A stretch of 64,000 bases of DNA from Bigelowiella natans CCMP2755. Taxonomy: Eukaryota; Cercozoa; Chlorarachniophyceae. A program made the position numbers and the translations under genes. Shown piece after piece: positions 25,401 through 39,896 of the stretch. The notes under the pieces were generated by a model. It was not told where the DNA came from. It was given only the letters and a program-made list of their open reading frames with translations, and ran no database searches. The stretch spans positions 1 to 64,000 of the forward strand of contig ADNK01000741.1 in assembly GCA_000320545.1 (NCBI GenBank), written 5' to 3'. Position 1 is the stretch's first letter; each line of letters starts with the position of its first letter.

Positions 25401-27203
25401 ATGCTGGTAGTCCTTGTACCAGTCCTGAGCCTTCTGCTCTTCATTGTGGCCAGGGCCGGTCAGCGGCTAACCTCTTCACCCGGTAATGAACGACACTTTT
25501 GCTATAAAACAAGGGAAATAATGATTGTTCCATTGATTTCACCAAAGAATCGGTGCAACTTACATTCGGCTCCACGCCATCTATTTAGGTGTCCATGATT
25601 CAACTTCAAATTCCCTGTCCCTCGACACGAGATCGACCCGAAAGGACTGCTGGAGGCTATATAATCTCATTCGAAGGGATTCTCAGATACACCTTGATAA
25701 TGCCGATGGAGCTAAAATTATACAGGACACCTCGGTATAGTGAAAATAACAATTTGAAACCAATTTCAGTCATCTGCAGAAGCATTGCGGGAATACCTCA
25801 AGTTCATTCACTGGGGGAAATCTAACCATTTTCTGTTTTGATAGGGATGGGAACAGGTTTTAATGAACCCTATTGTGGTATTGAACGCAACATCCCGGTT
25901 GGGGACTTCATCATTATTGTGCAGCAATTGCACCCTGGACAAAGGGTTGCCGTCGAGGGCTTACCTGCATTACACTCTACTCAGAATATACACGCAGGTC
26001 GCTTGGTCCCTCAATATGTATACGTTTGTCAATCTTTATTCTCAGATTTTCTTTGTTATATTTACATTGTCGTTCTTTCGTTGCTGTGTAGTTGAAGGAA
26101 GTCATTCGAACGTCACGTGTTGCGTCAAATTCGGCTTGCATTCAGTCTGAGGGCTGCGACGACCCATTACAAAAATTGCTGAAAACTGACGACTTTGCAT
26201 CCAAAAGCCTACATCCAAAAATATCTCCTCAAATGAAGGCCTTGGCGATCTCTATAGCGCAATTTCTCCTTAATAAATCAACTGCTATTCCTTCCCCAGA
26301 ATTTGCAGGAAAGGAAGAGAAAATAGCTCACCACCAAGAATTAGTACATCCTGTCTCGACTTGGAGTGAACCGTTGATTAGCAAAGAGGAGGAGGAGGAG
26401 AAGAAGAAGAAGAAGAAGAAGGCTAGTGATAGACTCAATAGTGCCCTGTTTATTCCCGGTGACAATACTTTGAAGTTTGACCCTGCTGCATCATCACATC
26501 CATCCAAACTATTCCAAGTCCAGGGACGAATAGCCAAAATCAAACCACCACCTTTACCACTGCCCGCATCTATATTAACCGATGCAATGACCAAGGATTG
26601 TGACAATGGTGATAAGGCTCCTATAAGTTTGTCGCCCTCATTGGACAAAACTAATGATGTGCATACCCGTTCCCCGAGCTGCTCTCCTTCAGCCCCCCCC
26701 CCTCCCTCCCTTCCTGATTCATCAACTCCCTCTTCATTTGGCCACAACTCTAGCAATAGCAATAATAGTGCTGGTTCTATTTCATGGTATAAATGGGCTC
26801 TCGAAGATTGGATTAAGAGCAATAACTATTTTACGAACTTCACTGCAACGTTAAGAAATGCATTTCGCATGAAAGAAATGAGGAGGCAAAAACGAGAGTT
26901 TCCTGTCGAAGAAGAGCAAGAGGGTGGTGAATACCGAAGCCCTGTGGTAGATAAACCCCGAGCACCGAGAATGGATTCAGATTCAGCACACATTTCAGAA
27001 AATAGTGCACCACAAATAAAAAATGGAATGACGGAAATAGAAGGGGCACAGAAAGGTAGCATGCGCCGATAATAAATTTGTTAGAAGTAATGAGGAGGGT
27101 TTTTTCGAAGCTTAGAGAATCGTCAGATTCAAACAATATGATAGGTTCTTGTAAAAGATACAGCGTCCGACCTTGAAAATCTGATCTAGCACGAGCGCGT
27201 GCG

Positions 27204-27241
<38 letters not shown>

Positions 27242-29651
27242 CAAGCGCTCAACTTTGCCAATATCTCTCCTATTTTCGCAGAAGGTATTAATTCATCGTC
27301 GTTTCGGGAGATGGCAATTGAGGATCAGGATGGCGAAAATCTCACCGACACTCCAACGTAAACTAATTCTTCTTTATCATATCCCATTTGTCTGAGCAGA
27401 AGTGGTGCTTCATGTAATATGTGTTTCAGTCGAAGAAGTAGAAGAAGAAGAGAGGGAAAGCGACAGGAGCAAGGTAGGATTATCAATCGTCTTGACCACC
27501 ATGCAGGAGTAGAAACAGCTCACTCACAATTATAATATTCTTCTTTTTTATTCTGTTTATTCTTTTCCTGCTCTGCTTCCTCCTCCCCTCCGTTGAAGTC
27601 CTGGCAGTCTTGCTGAACGATTCGTTGCATGGGCTGGTGCGACATTTTCGTGACAAAAACAACTCCAACGTGACCATGATAGCACAATCTCCAGTTGATC
27701 CCCTGTTTGTTCAGCATGGGGGGGAGGGAGGCTCAGGAGGAGGAAACCACTTCGTTCATCTGCAAAATGTCCCCTCGTGTACCTTGCAGAACTTTGGGTT
27801 TGTCGAAACCTCCAAAACGAATGGATGGGACATTCAAGAAGGTAGAAGTAGTAGTAGAAATAGTCGTAATAATACTAATAGGCTAATGCTGGCGTGGCTA
27901 TATGTTTGTCTGCGTCTCCTCCGCCCGTCGATCAAATCAAGTGCTACTGCAACAATAACAAAGGAGCAAAACAGTCTTGAGCAGTGTTGTCATGCAAAAT
28001 CGCACCATCGTGCCATCAGCTATGTTTTGATTCCACCACTTCCCATTCCTCCCTTCTCCTGACTGTTTCGCCGGTTGGCTATTGCTCAGATCATGAAGAA
28101 GTTGCCATAAATGCAAGCCAAATCTACCTTGAGGGCGAGCTACTGACCGCCGATCCTATTCGAGACCTTTCCCAGTTATGCGAGCATATACTAAGCAGGA
28201 ACATTTACGAAGTAACAGCAGCCCTGCAAGTGCTTGCCACTCATTTTATGAAACCAGCTTCTGCCATACTTTATGCATCATACCCAGGTACCAATAGGAG
28301 TAGTAGTAGTAGTAGTATCTAGCTGTGCTAAAACGTTTTTCTCATCATTACTGAATGGGGGTAAACTAATAGTACAGGATCAATGTGTGATTATGATGAT
28401 GAGAGAACAAAGCAGGTGTAGTATGAAATATTCTTCTCTTAACAGCCCAAATATTTATTAGGTCTAGCACATGAGCTTCTGGGCTTGCTGGATTTCACCG
28501 CCCTCAGGCTAAAGCCACTGCGAAAATCCTTCGAAACTATGACATCTCCCAAAACGATGACGACGATGGACGAGGGATTAGAGGGAGGAGGAAACACTTC
28601 AGCCGAGGCTGCGGCATACGACGCTGCGATTGCATCATTGAGCAGCTTGTTTGTAACATTTGCATCCGAGCTCTATTTGGTACATGCGTTGGCACACCCA
28701 CCTTGGATCTCTTCTATCGCCTGGAGAAGGAGTACCAGCCAGCTCACGGCAGCGGCAGGGCATCATCCTCAGGAGAATACTACTACTACAACTGCTACTA
28801 CTACTGCGTGGTGCCCCAAGTTCTTACATATCGATTCTGCTGGTGGGTGCTGCCTGCAGCGAACGAACAAACAATATATGATGATGTCGCGTTTGTGCTG
28901 CTGTTGATATCCGCGCCATGGTGTCTATTCTGAACTTCGCCGCCTCTTACAGAGGGAAGGTTTCTCGATGAAATTATGTGTCACCCTGTTGTTCTTTAAA
29001 CACACCTCAAATCAGAGTAGTTTGGTAAAGCGTCCCCATGTATTGTTTGAAGACTATCACCACACAAATTATACTACTTTGAATTATTACCTAAGAAGAT
29101 TGCACTCACCTCTCTTTTGCTTATTGTTGTACGTACTAACTTAAGGGGTTCAAGTGCTTCGCTTGCTTGACCACTCCAGACATCTTCTTAATGAAGCAGT
29201 GAGAAACGAGATGAACAAATCCATGACACCATTTCGCGCATACAACAGAGTTTACAGTAGCCCTATTAAAGGTGGTTGCAGTAGGACTAGCAGCAAGAAA
29301 GTGCTTCGCAATCGTCAAGCGCAAAGGGGGTCCAAAACAGCAATAGTAGCTGCCAAGGCAGTATTAGGAGCGATAGGAAGAAAAGGAAGAAGAGGGGAGG
29401 GAGGAGGCGGAGAGGAAGTACGGACAATAACAACAAAAGGTGGTGGCAGCAGCAGCAGCAGCAGCTGTAGATCAGCAGCAGCTAAGTCAATACCCAAGTT
29501 GTCGAATTTAACTTCATCAGTAGCATCAACAGTAGCAAGAACAGCAGGAGAGGGAGGTGCTACGAGTACTAGTAGGGAAGGACCAGACACTGGACTGTGG
29601 CTCCGAAGCATCGATCGTATGCTAGAAGCCTACGTGCAGCACCACAAGATT

Positions 29652-29690
<39 letters not shown>

Positions 29691-29713
29691 GATTCCAAAA
29701 TACCCAATAGTCC

Positions 29714-29747
<34 letters not shown>

Positions 29748-31361
29748 TACAATATTCATCTCCCTGCCCTCTCGACAATCTTGCTCGACAACATGCCGAA
29801 GTACACATCCTGCGACTCCTTCAAGTGGATCCTTGACCAAAGTATGGTGGTAGTAGTGGTTTTCATAGTAGTCGTCGTACATGATTGTCGTAACGGTTGA
29901 GGAGGAGGAGGAGGGAGGAGATATTAATTTTCTGCGAGAGCGAAAGACTTTACTTTATTTTCTGATATAATAACGGACGGCGACAACACCGCTGGTATTT
30001 TATATCCTACAGGCTCATCGTGTCTCAAACGACTCGTGGTTTTCGCTGAAAGCCATCCCTCATGCTTGGACAATCTTGCGAAGCGATATAATGGTAACTA
30101 TCTTGTCACACTCCAGCACGTCGCTAGCCTCTTTCGACACAATACACGTATAGTACACTTGCATACGGCCTGCTGAGAATAAATGGGTGGGGCACAATAG
30201 AAATAAGGCCGCTGCATTAACCAGATAACATCCATGAGGGCTGATCTCTTCTTCCTTCTTTTTCTTCTTTTTCTTTCATTTGTCATTTACCTTTGTTGCT
30301 ATTATTATTTAATATTATTATTATTATTATTCAGGTGTCTACCAATACCTTGTCGTCTCGATTCACGACCTGAGCACCCTATTCCTTCATCGTATCCCTG
30401 ATGTTCTTGCACACTGCTCCGAATTGTGGAAAGAAGCGGGTTTGGTGGAGAAATACCAAAGGTGGTGGAACTAAAAGGCATATGTAAAGGCGTGATAATA
30501 GTAGTAGTGTGATTTGTTTGGTTCTCTCCTTCTGTTTCGCAGATTAAAGCATCAGATTCATTTGCTTCGAATCATGGCTGATCATGGTTATAACGATGAG
30601 CTGACGAAGTCATGGGATTTGTTTGCTACGCTGTTACCCGTTGCGATATGCGCAAGCGACAATGACTGCTTGGTGGAGGACAATTTGCAGGATGACGCCT
30701 TAGAAATTGTAAACATTCTTCACCCCCCTCCACATTTTTTTGGTGTATGGTGTTTATGACCATATTTGTCTCTAGCAGTGGTTAGAGAGTCGTCATCATT
30801 ATTATCATGATCAGCATCGTCGTTGTCGTCGTCATTGTAATTGCCATTATTATCATCATCATCATCAACAACAACAACAACAACCTCGTCATTGGATATC
30901 ATCATCAATGTCTCTGCCACCGCCATCAGGTCAAGAGCACCCTTTCGCACCATCTTTCGAGTCATTCAGCTGATTCAAGAGGCCATGTAGTCACCATAGC
31001 TGCTACTTTAATGGCAAAAGCTGATGATCCTGCAGATCGAATTCATTCTAACGGTACTGTTGGTGTTGAAAGCGGCGAAGAACCGCTTGAAGCTGTTGAA
31101 GTGACTTCAAATCCTTCTTTTACCTCTGTCGACAAAGGGAGAACAGTGCGCAAAGAGAATAATAATAATAAGAATAACAATGAAAATAATAGGGCGTGGT
31201 TTTGGTTGGACCCTCGATTAGAAGCTGGGCTGGATATACTGCATAAGGCCCTAGGTTTGTTGCAGCACGCCAACAACAACAACTTATACCTCTTATCGTT
31301 CTCCTACTCTCTTATTCATCTTTCAATGTTGTTCTCCACCACCATTCCATGTGTATTGATG

Positions 31362-31405
<44 letters not shown>

Positions 31406-34400
31406 GTAGCAGTAGCATCGAAGCGGACCATGTGTCCTTTATTCTGGACGACTCTAAAAACAGCAGCAGCAGCCTTATGACCATCGTTCTAGAGCGGACA
31501 TCTGCCGTGATCGATAGACTTCTACCGGAGAGCTCACTGGCGAGAACTGCAAACAGTGTGTACACTGCGTTGTGCGACAGCAAGTCTAGGCGGATGTCGC
31601 GCATTGAGGGGCTTCTCTTATCCCTGCACACTCTGGAGGAAAAGCATGAGAAAGCAATTCGACGGAGAAACGCATCTGCGTCCATTCACGATCAGCCTAT
31701 GGTAGTGGTAGTAGTAGTAGCAGCAGCAGCAGCAACAACAATAACAACAACACTGGGTTTCGAGTGCCAGTAGTGCCTCATCATCATACTGATGACCGAG
31801 AGGGGGGGGAGGGACAGCAAGAGGCCTATAAGCATACCACAACATCAGTGCTACTTACTGCTGCACACTACTAACAACAATCATTATTGTTAGGTTTTCG
31901 CGGTACCCACACCGTATCCTACCCCCCTCCCCACATCGCCTACACCAAAACCGACGCCAAAGCCGACACCGGAGCCAACACCGATGCCGACTACTCCCAT
32001 GCCGACGCCCATGCCAACACCCATGCCGACAGCACGGCCAACCCGTACAAATAATAATAACACAATTATGACTAATCAGCAGCCTAAATCATCTCGAAGC
32101 TATCTATCCGCTATGATAATGATCTTGTCCTCCTTTGCCGTTTTACTACATAATAATAAATAGGTAACCCCACGCCCAGGCCTACGCGATTACCCACCAC
32201 CACACCAAAACCAACACCAAAACCAACACCATATCCCACACCTCAACCCACCCATCGGACTACATCAAATCCTACAACGTCAGCATCGTCGTCATCATCA
32301 CTCACTAATGGTGCATCTGGCCGTGCTGCAGATGAACTCACAATAATTCCACCATCTGCAGCTTCAGCTTCAAATCATCCCGCAGTAGTTAATACTACTA
32401 CGCACTCTACCAGAATACCAGGCGGCCAGCAACAGGATTTTGGGGGGGGCACTGCATTCGCCGATGACAAAAATGGCGTTACGAGTAATAAACATAATTT
32501 CGGGGCACAGTTTGGTGATCATGATGATTACATGAATGACGCCGACGATGACGATGAATACGGATTACATCGTCGGATCGGAGATCGAGCGGGTGGAGAG
32601 AATGAAGAAGGAGGAGGAGAAGGAGGGAGAAGAAAGAGGGGGCCGTTTGACAACGAAGATCCTTTCGACGATCGCCCTCCACATGGCCGTCATCAAACCT
32701 TTCAGCCCTTCCAAAATGTAATACACATTGACTGAGCTGTGATGTACATCAATTTACTCTTCTACACCCTTCTTTCTGATTGCTCTCCCCTCCTTCCTAC
32801 TACAGCAGCAAAAGCACCAAGATTTTCCTCCCTGTGAGAAGAGACGGTACCAATAAGTATTGCCAGTAATTGACACCACTATGCTGGGAAAATTAGAGTT
32901 GCGCCAAGTGCTGATAATAATGTTATCATTCTTCTTCTTCTTCTTCTTCTCCCTGTCTTCTCACAAACAGCAGTAGTCGAGTGCTCCCTGGTGCTAGTAC
33001 CAGTGCTGCTGGAATCGTGGTAGGCAGCACCAACTCACAGCTAGTACCACCTGTTGCTACCACAACTACAACTACTACTACTACTACTACAACCTCGGGC
33101 CTACTACCATCATTCACCTGGCCGTCGGGTTCGTTGGAGTCCCATGCTTCTCTGGCTGCTGCAAGACTCCGTGCAAAGAGATATGGTATAGTAGATGCTG
33201 CTACCACCAAATCCACCAAAGCTGCAACCGTTCCATCGATAGTGACTGCTACGTCTTCGGCCGTGCCCAAGGTAATATCTGAGATTGACAAAAAAATAGC
33301 GATCCAACTCCTTTCCTTACTCTGCAAGTGAGTGTTGGGTTTCACCCACTTCTCCGATCTCTTCCCCTTCCTTGTCACTCCTCTTTTTCAGTTTATTTTA
33401 CTTTCCAACTGACACAAGCATTTTCTGTTTCCGGCAGCAGCAGCAACAGCGACAACGAGGTAAAGAAGATCTAAACAGCAAATTTAGAGGTAGTAGTAAG
33501 AACTTCTGGGACGGAGCAAGAGCTGCTACAGGATCATCGGGGGTATCACAGATCCTCGATGACGAAAGAGGGGACACTAACGTAGATTCTGACCAACATT
33601 CTCGCCGGCCACCAAGCGCTTTACGACGTAGAATCGTCTCGGGATTGCGAGTAAGCAGCTACAACCGACAGCAGCTGCCATATCATCAGCAGCAGCAGCA
33701 TCATAAAAGTCGGTTAGCGTACCCATACACTGCTGGTGAGTAGTAGCAGTGGTAGTAGTAGTAGTAGTAGTAGTTGTTGTTGTTGTTGTTGTTGCTGTTG
33801 TCGTGATAATAGAGGAAATGTAATCTGTACAGAATGTATCAGAGTCTATTTCTGCAAAGATGCTGATGCATAGTTTTTCCCTAGTTTCTAGGATTTACAT
33901 CTCCATCATCCCCTCCCCCACGCCTCTCACCGATTTCAAAAGCATACTGCTGCTCCCTAGATATTTATTTCACTTCTTTCTTTTCTTCTACATATAACCA
34001 AACACAGCTTTGACGCCTCCCTCCGAAGGAGAAGACTCTCAACATTTCCAGCAGCAGCACCACCCTTTCAACAACAACAACAACAACAACAACAAAAAGC
34101 ATCATTCTCGCCACGCTTCGACACCACTACATCAGCACCACCACCACCGGCATCGCCTTCCCTATCATCATCATCATCATCATCACAGCGTAGTAGCAAC
34201 AGGCATGCATGTGACATTTGAACCCGTGAGCAGCCTCCCTGTTTTGCATACCATTCATCACCGAAAGCATGACCAGGCACCAGAATATATTCGGTGGCAG
34301 ACACACAAAACCGCCATCACGACTTAAAAGATTTTAAATACTTGGAATACACACACACACACACACACGCACGCACGCACCGCATGGATACACAAGTAAC

Positions 34401-36523
34401 ACTATCATCGGCATATGGGTATTGGGTTTTGTGGAAATTCTTTACCCTATGAAGTGCAAATGCTAGTCGTTCGGGTTGAATTGTTGTTGTTGTTGTTATT
34501 ATTAGTGCTATTGTATTCGTCGTCTCAACCTTTTGTGTCTGCTACTAGGTGTTTGCTAGGAGTCTTCAACACCACATATTTGGTAGAATCCATATTCTCT
34601 TTTTGTCTTTTCTCTATTTTCCCTTTCGTTCGTCTGTGTGAATTTATTCATATGTTTTGTGTTGGTGTTAAGAGTACTGATTGATACCGTTGTTTCTGGT
34701 CCATCGTTTGGTGCCTTCAGGACGATGACACCAGCATCAAATTGAGAGACAACGCGCTGAAGGAAATCGCAAATGTGCAGCTTTCACATCATAAACATTG
34801 CATGTCTCTGCATGAATGTATATGGAATAGAGATACTGTTCTTTTTTAACATACACAATTGAGCGTGCTTGGGAGAGCGCTCAGGAATGAGAAGTTGGAT
34901 GATGTTGTAAACTTTCACGGCAGTGATCTTCTGCTACCTCGTCCTCTTTCATCCTTCCATGATAGCTGATGAATGATCATCCTGTTATCGTAGATGAATG
35001 AGCATCGATATGGATGGCTAGCTAAAGAATTGTGGCAGAGCAACCCAAATTTTATCGGCTATTTGGAACAGCAGGTTAGTTAGTTAGTTAGTTAGCTAGT
35101 TAGTTGTTAGGTTTGTTGCTGCCCGTCTGCTGCTTAAATGAATGGATGGTAGAATACTGAAGAAAAGAGGAAGTTGTACGCTATTTGAGCGGCGGCGTAA
35201 GTTTGTCGTAATAGTGCTCACACGACTTTCCTACTAATCCCATGGTTAATCTATCTCGGACAATTGTATATATTCGTGCTGACTGATCATAAATCAGATT
35301 CTTAAGGTTTCTATGCTGGATGGGAGTGAGGACAGTACATGGAGCTTGATGCCTACCGATCATATGCGCCGACAGCAGCAGTTGCAGCAGCCATTCCAGA
35401 CAAATAATAATGACATAATAAGCAGCAAGGGTGGGAAAGATTTCAATAATCATCCTCAACATCATCACGATGAGCTATTCGCCCGGACGTCTCATCGTGT
35501 CTGCAATGCTCTTACTATTTTTAAGGTAAGCAATGCGCTTGCTACCATCATGAGGATATCTTTTGCATTTGTTTCATTTGTTACAATAATTGTCTTTCGT
35601 TTCTCTCCACTTCTGGTGTGATCTTCCCTGCCCCCCCCCCCCCCCCACCCAACAACCTCAGATGCTGGCGACCTGTCCGGACATTAAAAAACACTTCAAC
35701 GAGAGTAAGAAGAAAAAGAAAAAATAGAAAAAGGGGAAAAAAAGAGATGTTAAGTTGGGGAGGGTGTCACCATCATTACCTTACTTAGTCGTGGTTGCCA
35801 TTATTTCCTTTGCAATCATCCTATCCCCCCTCCTTCTTTCCTCAAAAAAGAGCGCATAGTGGCCTGCACGAGACCGATTTTGATGGCTCCAAAAACGCTG
35901 GTAATAGTCCATAACCTAAAGGGAGGAAAAGGGCTAGATATGAGTATTCTAGGCTACTTCTGCTGGAAGATACCAATCACCATCCCCTCCTCCTTAAAAT
36001 AATAATATACAGAATTTCTGGAGTATGAAATTATCAGCTTTGGTCCTTATCGGCACGGTTCTTCGTCATTCAGATCCGGTGGAATAAACATTGATACTAG
36101 TTACATGTGAAGTGTTTTTATTGACCTTCGACTAGCCATTTTAGAGGGATTTCTTCTTCTTCTTCTTCTTCTTCATGTGGTTGCTCTCTTACGACGCCTT
36201 TCCTGCTACTACTTTGATATTTTAAATAATCTCACTCATCACTATTCACGATGGCATTTGAAAGAATTTCAGTCAGAGCAGTATTCCTCTTAAGGGAAAC
36301 AGCTGTAACTCATGATGTATCCCTCTCCCGCCCCCCCTCTCATAGGAGGACACCTACTTTCTCTTCACTGGGATAGCCAATTTCGTCCCTTTGATATTGG
36401 ATCATATCAGCACGCATGGTTGCTCCCTCTCCCTCCCTTAGCTGCGACGAGCGATTTCAACTCTTCTTGCACCAACATAAGATTCAAATACAGCAGCCTG
36501 ACAGAAAAGAATATATGTATATA

Positions 36524-36561
<38 letters not shown>

Positions 36562-37506
36562 ATATTCGTGTGTAATATGTGTGCTTATAATACATGTGTG
36601 TGGATTGTGCTTGTACGACATAAATTAGGGCTTCTGCGAACAGTAGCATTGTCTGTATTTAGCCAAGTGTTGGGAGGTAAATTGCTGATTGGTTGATGAT
36701 GAACGAAGACTATAACTGTGTGAGTATGATAATATTGCTGCTTACACGTTGCTATATCTATGCATTTCAGACAAATATGCGATGCAGTTTATCATCGCCA
36801 GCACTGAGCGGATAGAAGCTGTGTGTGTGTGCCTGGCTAAAACGTTTGATATTCTGTGGCTTCTCCCTGGGGGGGTGGGTGGGCACAATGGCAGTAGTCA
36901 TCATCATCATCGACATAATAGCAGCCCATCTGCAATTGGACCGATCAAACGAATGGTAGTAGCACTCATATGTACTACCTTCTGCTTTCACCAACTCTAT
37001 GATAAATAAAACTGCAAGATATGGATTATGATAAGTAATAGCTAGGTATTATCTTTGTTTCTTCTGCTTGATGATGAACCCTCTGATGGTTACTCTGACT
37101 TTGCAGGCGTTTGCATGCTTATTGGATGCGTATGAAAGTATCACATCTGAGGCGTTGCCGCTCGATGTCATTGCATCTGTTCGAAAGCACGTTCCAAAAA
37201 CACTTGTGGTACATACACACATACATGAGTTGGAGATAGAAATGATCGTATTATCCTAATAATTCCAATCACTATGATATCAATCCATGTGCATCCATCA
37301 CTTGTCTAGAATAGCCAAGAGATATGAACTTGTGCTCATCGATGATGTGTGTCTTAAATATTATGGTTTTTTTGAAGGGTCAAAAGCTTCTCCTCGAGCT
37401 TCTGAAGATATACCCCGAAGAGGTAGAGAGGATCCATCGCTTGTGCGAACGTTTGGGACTATCTGTATTGCACAACGATGCACTTTTCGGGCCAGTCCAA
37501 ACATAA
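25401..37506 (+). CDS. Long multi-exon gene of unknown function, hydrophobic N-terminus, Pro-Thr repeats
   Basis: Exons join in phase over long runs. They start with MLVVLVPVLSLLLFIVARAG (signal peptide or anchor) at 25401, then exons near 25589-25736, 25767-25825, 25850-26000, 26095-27057, 27294-27359, 27401-27476, 27599-27840, 28070-28288, 28463-28700, 29150-29840, 30012-30095, 30335-30475, 30541-30707, 30930-31255, 31404-31699, 31894-32051, 32164-32712, 32966-33330, 33437-33735, 34008-34320, 34721-34808, 34994-35074, 35299-35526, 35662-35700, 35851-35902, 36013-36060, 36769-36860, 37107-37208 and 37380-37506. Helical leucine-rich segments alternate with low-complexity ones: Ser/Gly at 29420-29560, poly-Gln at 29653-29686, PTPKPTP repeats at 31910-32250 that continue across an intron in phase, and a His-rich exon at 34050-34190. 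The C-terminus reads KIYPEEVERIHRLCERLGL. I recognise no family. The frame around 28600-28950 is ambiguous. It may be more than one gene, but the phase continuity from 26095 to 28288 and across 31699-32712 argues for long single units. Confidence 0.6.
31364..31403 (+). repeat. (CT)n microsatellite serving as a 3' splice-site pyrimidine tract
   Basis: About 19 CT units end directly in CTCAG, the acceptor of the exon that begins GTAGCAGTAGCATCGAAG at 31405 and encodes SIEADHVSFILDDS. Confidence 0.7.
36524..36559. repeat. (GT)n microsatellite
   Basis: About 17 GT units within the long intron between the exons near 36013 and 36769 of the unidentified gene. Confidence 0.9.
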
Positions 37507-38330
37507 GTTTGGGTCGCCATAAACTTTAGTCAGCATAGAATTACAAGCAGTTACTGAATATTTTAGAAAATTTGCATAGTACGGCAAACCGTCCGATTTT
37601 CTGTGTTATGCTTAATGCTATGTGATTGGTCCTACTGCCAGCCAGTTATTTCATCGAAGCATCTTGCTGCTTGTTGGCAGATATGCAGTCTGCTGTGTTT
37701 AGTTACTCTCGACTATAGTCTCGCATCGTGCTACATATGTTTATTTTGTCCACTCAAATACATGCACGGCGTGCTACGCCGTACGGGTGAATGCGTGCAG
37801 CTGGATGCGAGCAAATGTGTGCACACCCATCTAGCCATTATGAGCAAAGATGTAACTACACAATTGTCCATGTAGTTCGAATAATTGGTAGTTAATCCAT
37901 TACTTGCTGTAATAAAGAATAATATATAATTATATTATATATGCTATTACTATCTAGCTATGTCTATTATTATATAAGATACATGCATTTGGATGATGAT
38001 TGAACATTTTCGACACATTCAATGTGTTCATCTCATGCTAGCATGCTAGCTAGCATGCATCGCATCGTTGCTCATTTTAGTGATTTCATCGCTAATGTTA
38101 TATATCTCTTTTGTTACGTATGTCTATCATTAACATCTAGCTAAACATGCACGTGCAATGTCAATGACAATGAAACCATCAATGCATAGTATTATCCGGT
38201 GCCACAGCTAGCTAGACAGACGACTTATAATTTGGCGTTTATCACAATGGACTACGCATCTAGCAGCATGGATGCCATCGTCTTGCATGTGTTGGATGAA
38301 TCTAAGTGTTATTATTTCGACATATGATCG

Positions 38331-38369
<39 letters not shown>

Positions 38370-38634
38370 ACACATTGCAGTTGCATCCATTTACACTCCA
38401 CAATTAGTATTGAAAGCAGCATCGCGCTCGCCCGGTCGCCGTTGCTACAAAAATACAATCCAATCATACCGCTGCAGCGATTGAATCTTGCGCTTCTTCA
38501 TTCGTATCCCTCCATATTCACATCATGCTGTGGCCAATTCAATCTACACAAGGTCATCATGCAATTGGTGATGTAGATCAGAGCTCTAATTATGTAGCTG
38601 CCGTACCTGTGCGACGCCAACATGAAACCAGCAT
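37507..38634. other. Convergent intergenic region
   Basis: Lies between the 3' ends of the unidentified plus-strand gene and the minus-strand ribokinase gene. It holds an AT-rich palindromic patch near 37920-37945, the palindrome CATGCTAGCATG at 38034-38045 followed by the overlapping palindrome CATGCTAGCTAGCATG at 38043-38058, and a (GT)n run at 38335-38368. No gene seen. Confidence 0.5.
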
Positions 38635-38852
38635 CTATATACTTGAGGCTTTAAGTCCTGCTACGTCGAGTATTGCCTCACGTGTAGGCATGCTGGGCTG
38701 TGCTCCTTTTACCTACACGCACAATCATCTCTCTCATAATGAGTAAACTGCAAATTTTGTAGCGATATTGTAATGATCTCAAGAAAGTGCTACGATAATA
38801 ATGCTGGACATATGACAAGAAGTTCAGTGAGAGGATGTTTATGTGTGTATGT

Positions 38853-38891
<39 letters not shown>

Positions 38892-39806
38892 TTTTGCTTT
38901 GGCTATTTGTAAATGCAAGATTTCCAACGTCATTAATAATCTACCTGTATGCAGAGCGATGCCGCTGCTGCAGCAAAGCTTTTGGCAAACATCAACGGAA
39001 ATGGATAAGTTTTGTATCAATGGGCTTTAGGCGATGATGGATAAACACAATGGTCAAGGGGGACAACTAATGCTGAACGACGACGAGGACGATAATGACA
39101 ATAAGAAGAACAAATAGAAGAGAAAATCTGGATGGTGAACCATACATACAACTCACCGTAATGCAGCTTTGTCATCCTTTCCTTCTGCTCTTGCCACAGC
39201 GAAGGCCCCCCGAAAGCAGTCCCCAGCTCCTACGTGAGGTAGCAGCGATGATTGTACAAGTTTTTGCATAAGCGTGAACGTCAAATAACATCTACTACAA
39301 AAAGTAATCCAGAAGCTAATGATACGAACGAAGGAGGGGAAGGAGGAAAAAGAAGGGAAGAGTCGAAAGTAGACCTGTAGTGTCCACTATTTTCTCTTTA
39401 TCCACTTCCAATACTTCCTGCTCAATCTGACCCTAAATATGACAACAATGGATTACAATGATGATGATGGCGATGATGGTTGCGATTATGTGGCTGGTAT
39501 TATATAATAGAGCGTGTAATGCTCTCCAATAATGAGAAAAATATTGACGGTTTTTTGTTAATGGAAATAGTCATTAACGGAAAGCTTGTTGATGATTGTA
39601 TTGGATCTCAGTAATTACTCTTGAACACTACAGGTATTGCTATTTGTTGCTGTTGTTATTGCCTTAGGAGAAATAAGGATCGCACCATCTTTACCCAGGG
39701 TTACAAGAATTTCCTTACAGCCTATATTAATAAGTACAAACTCACTTGTGAGAGGGCTAGCTTCCTCGTTCTCTTTTACAATCATATCGACTTACCCACA
39801 CCATAA

Positions 39807-39896
<90 letters not shown>

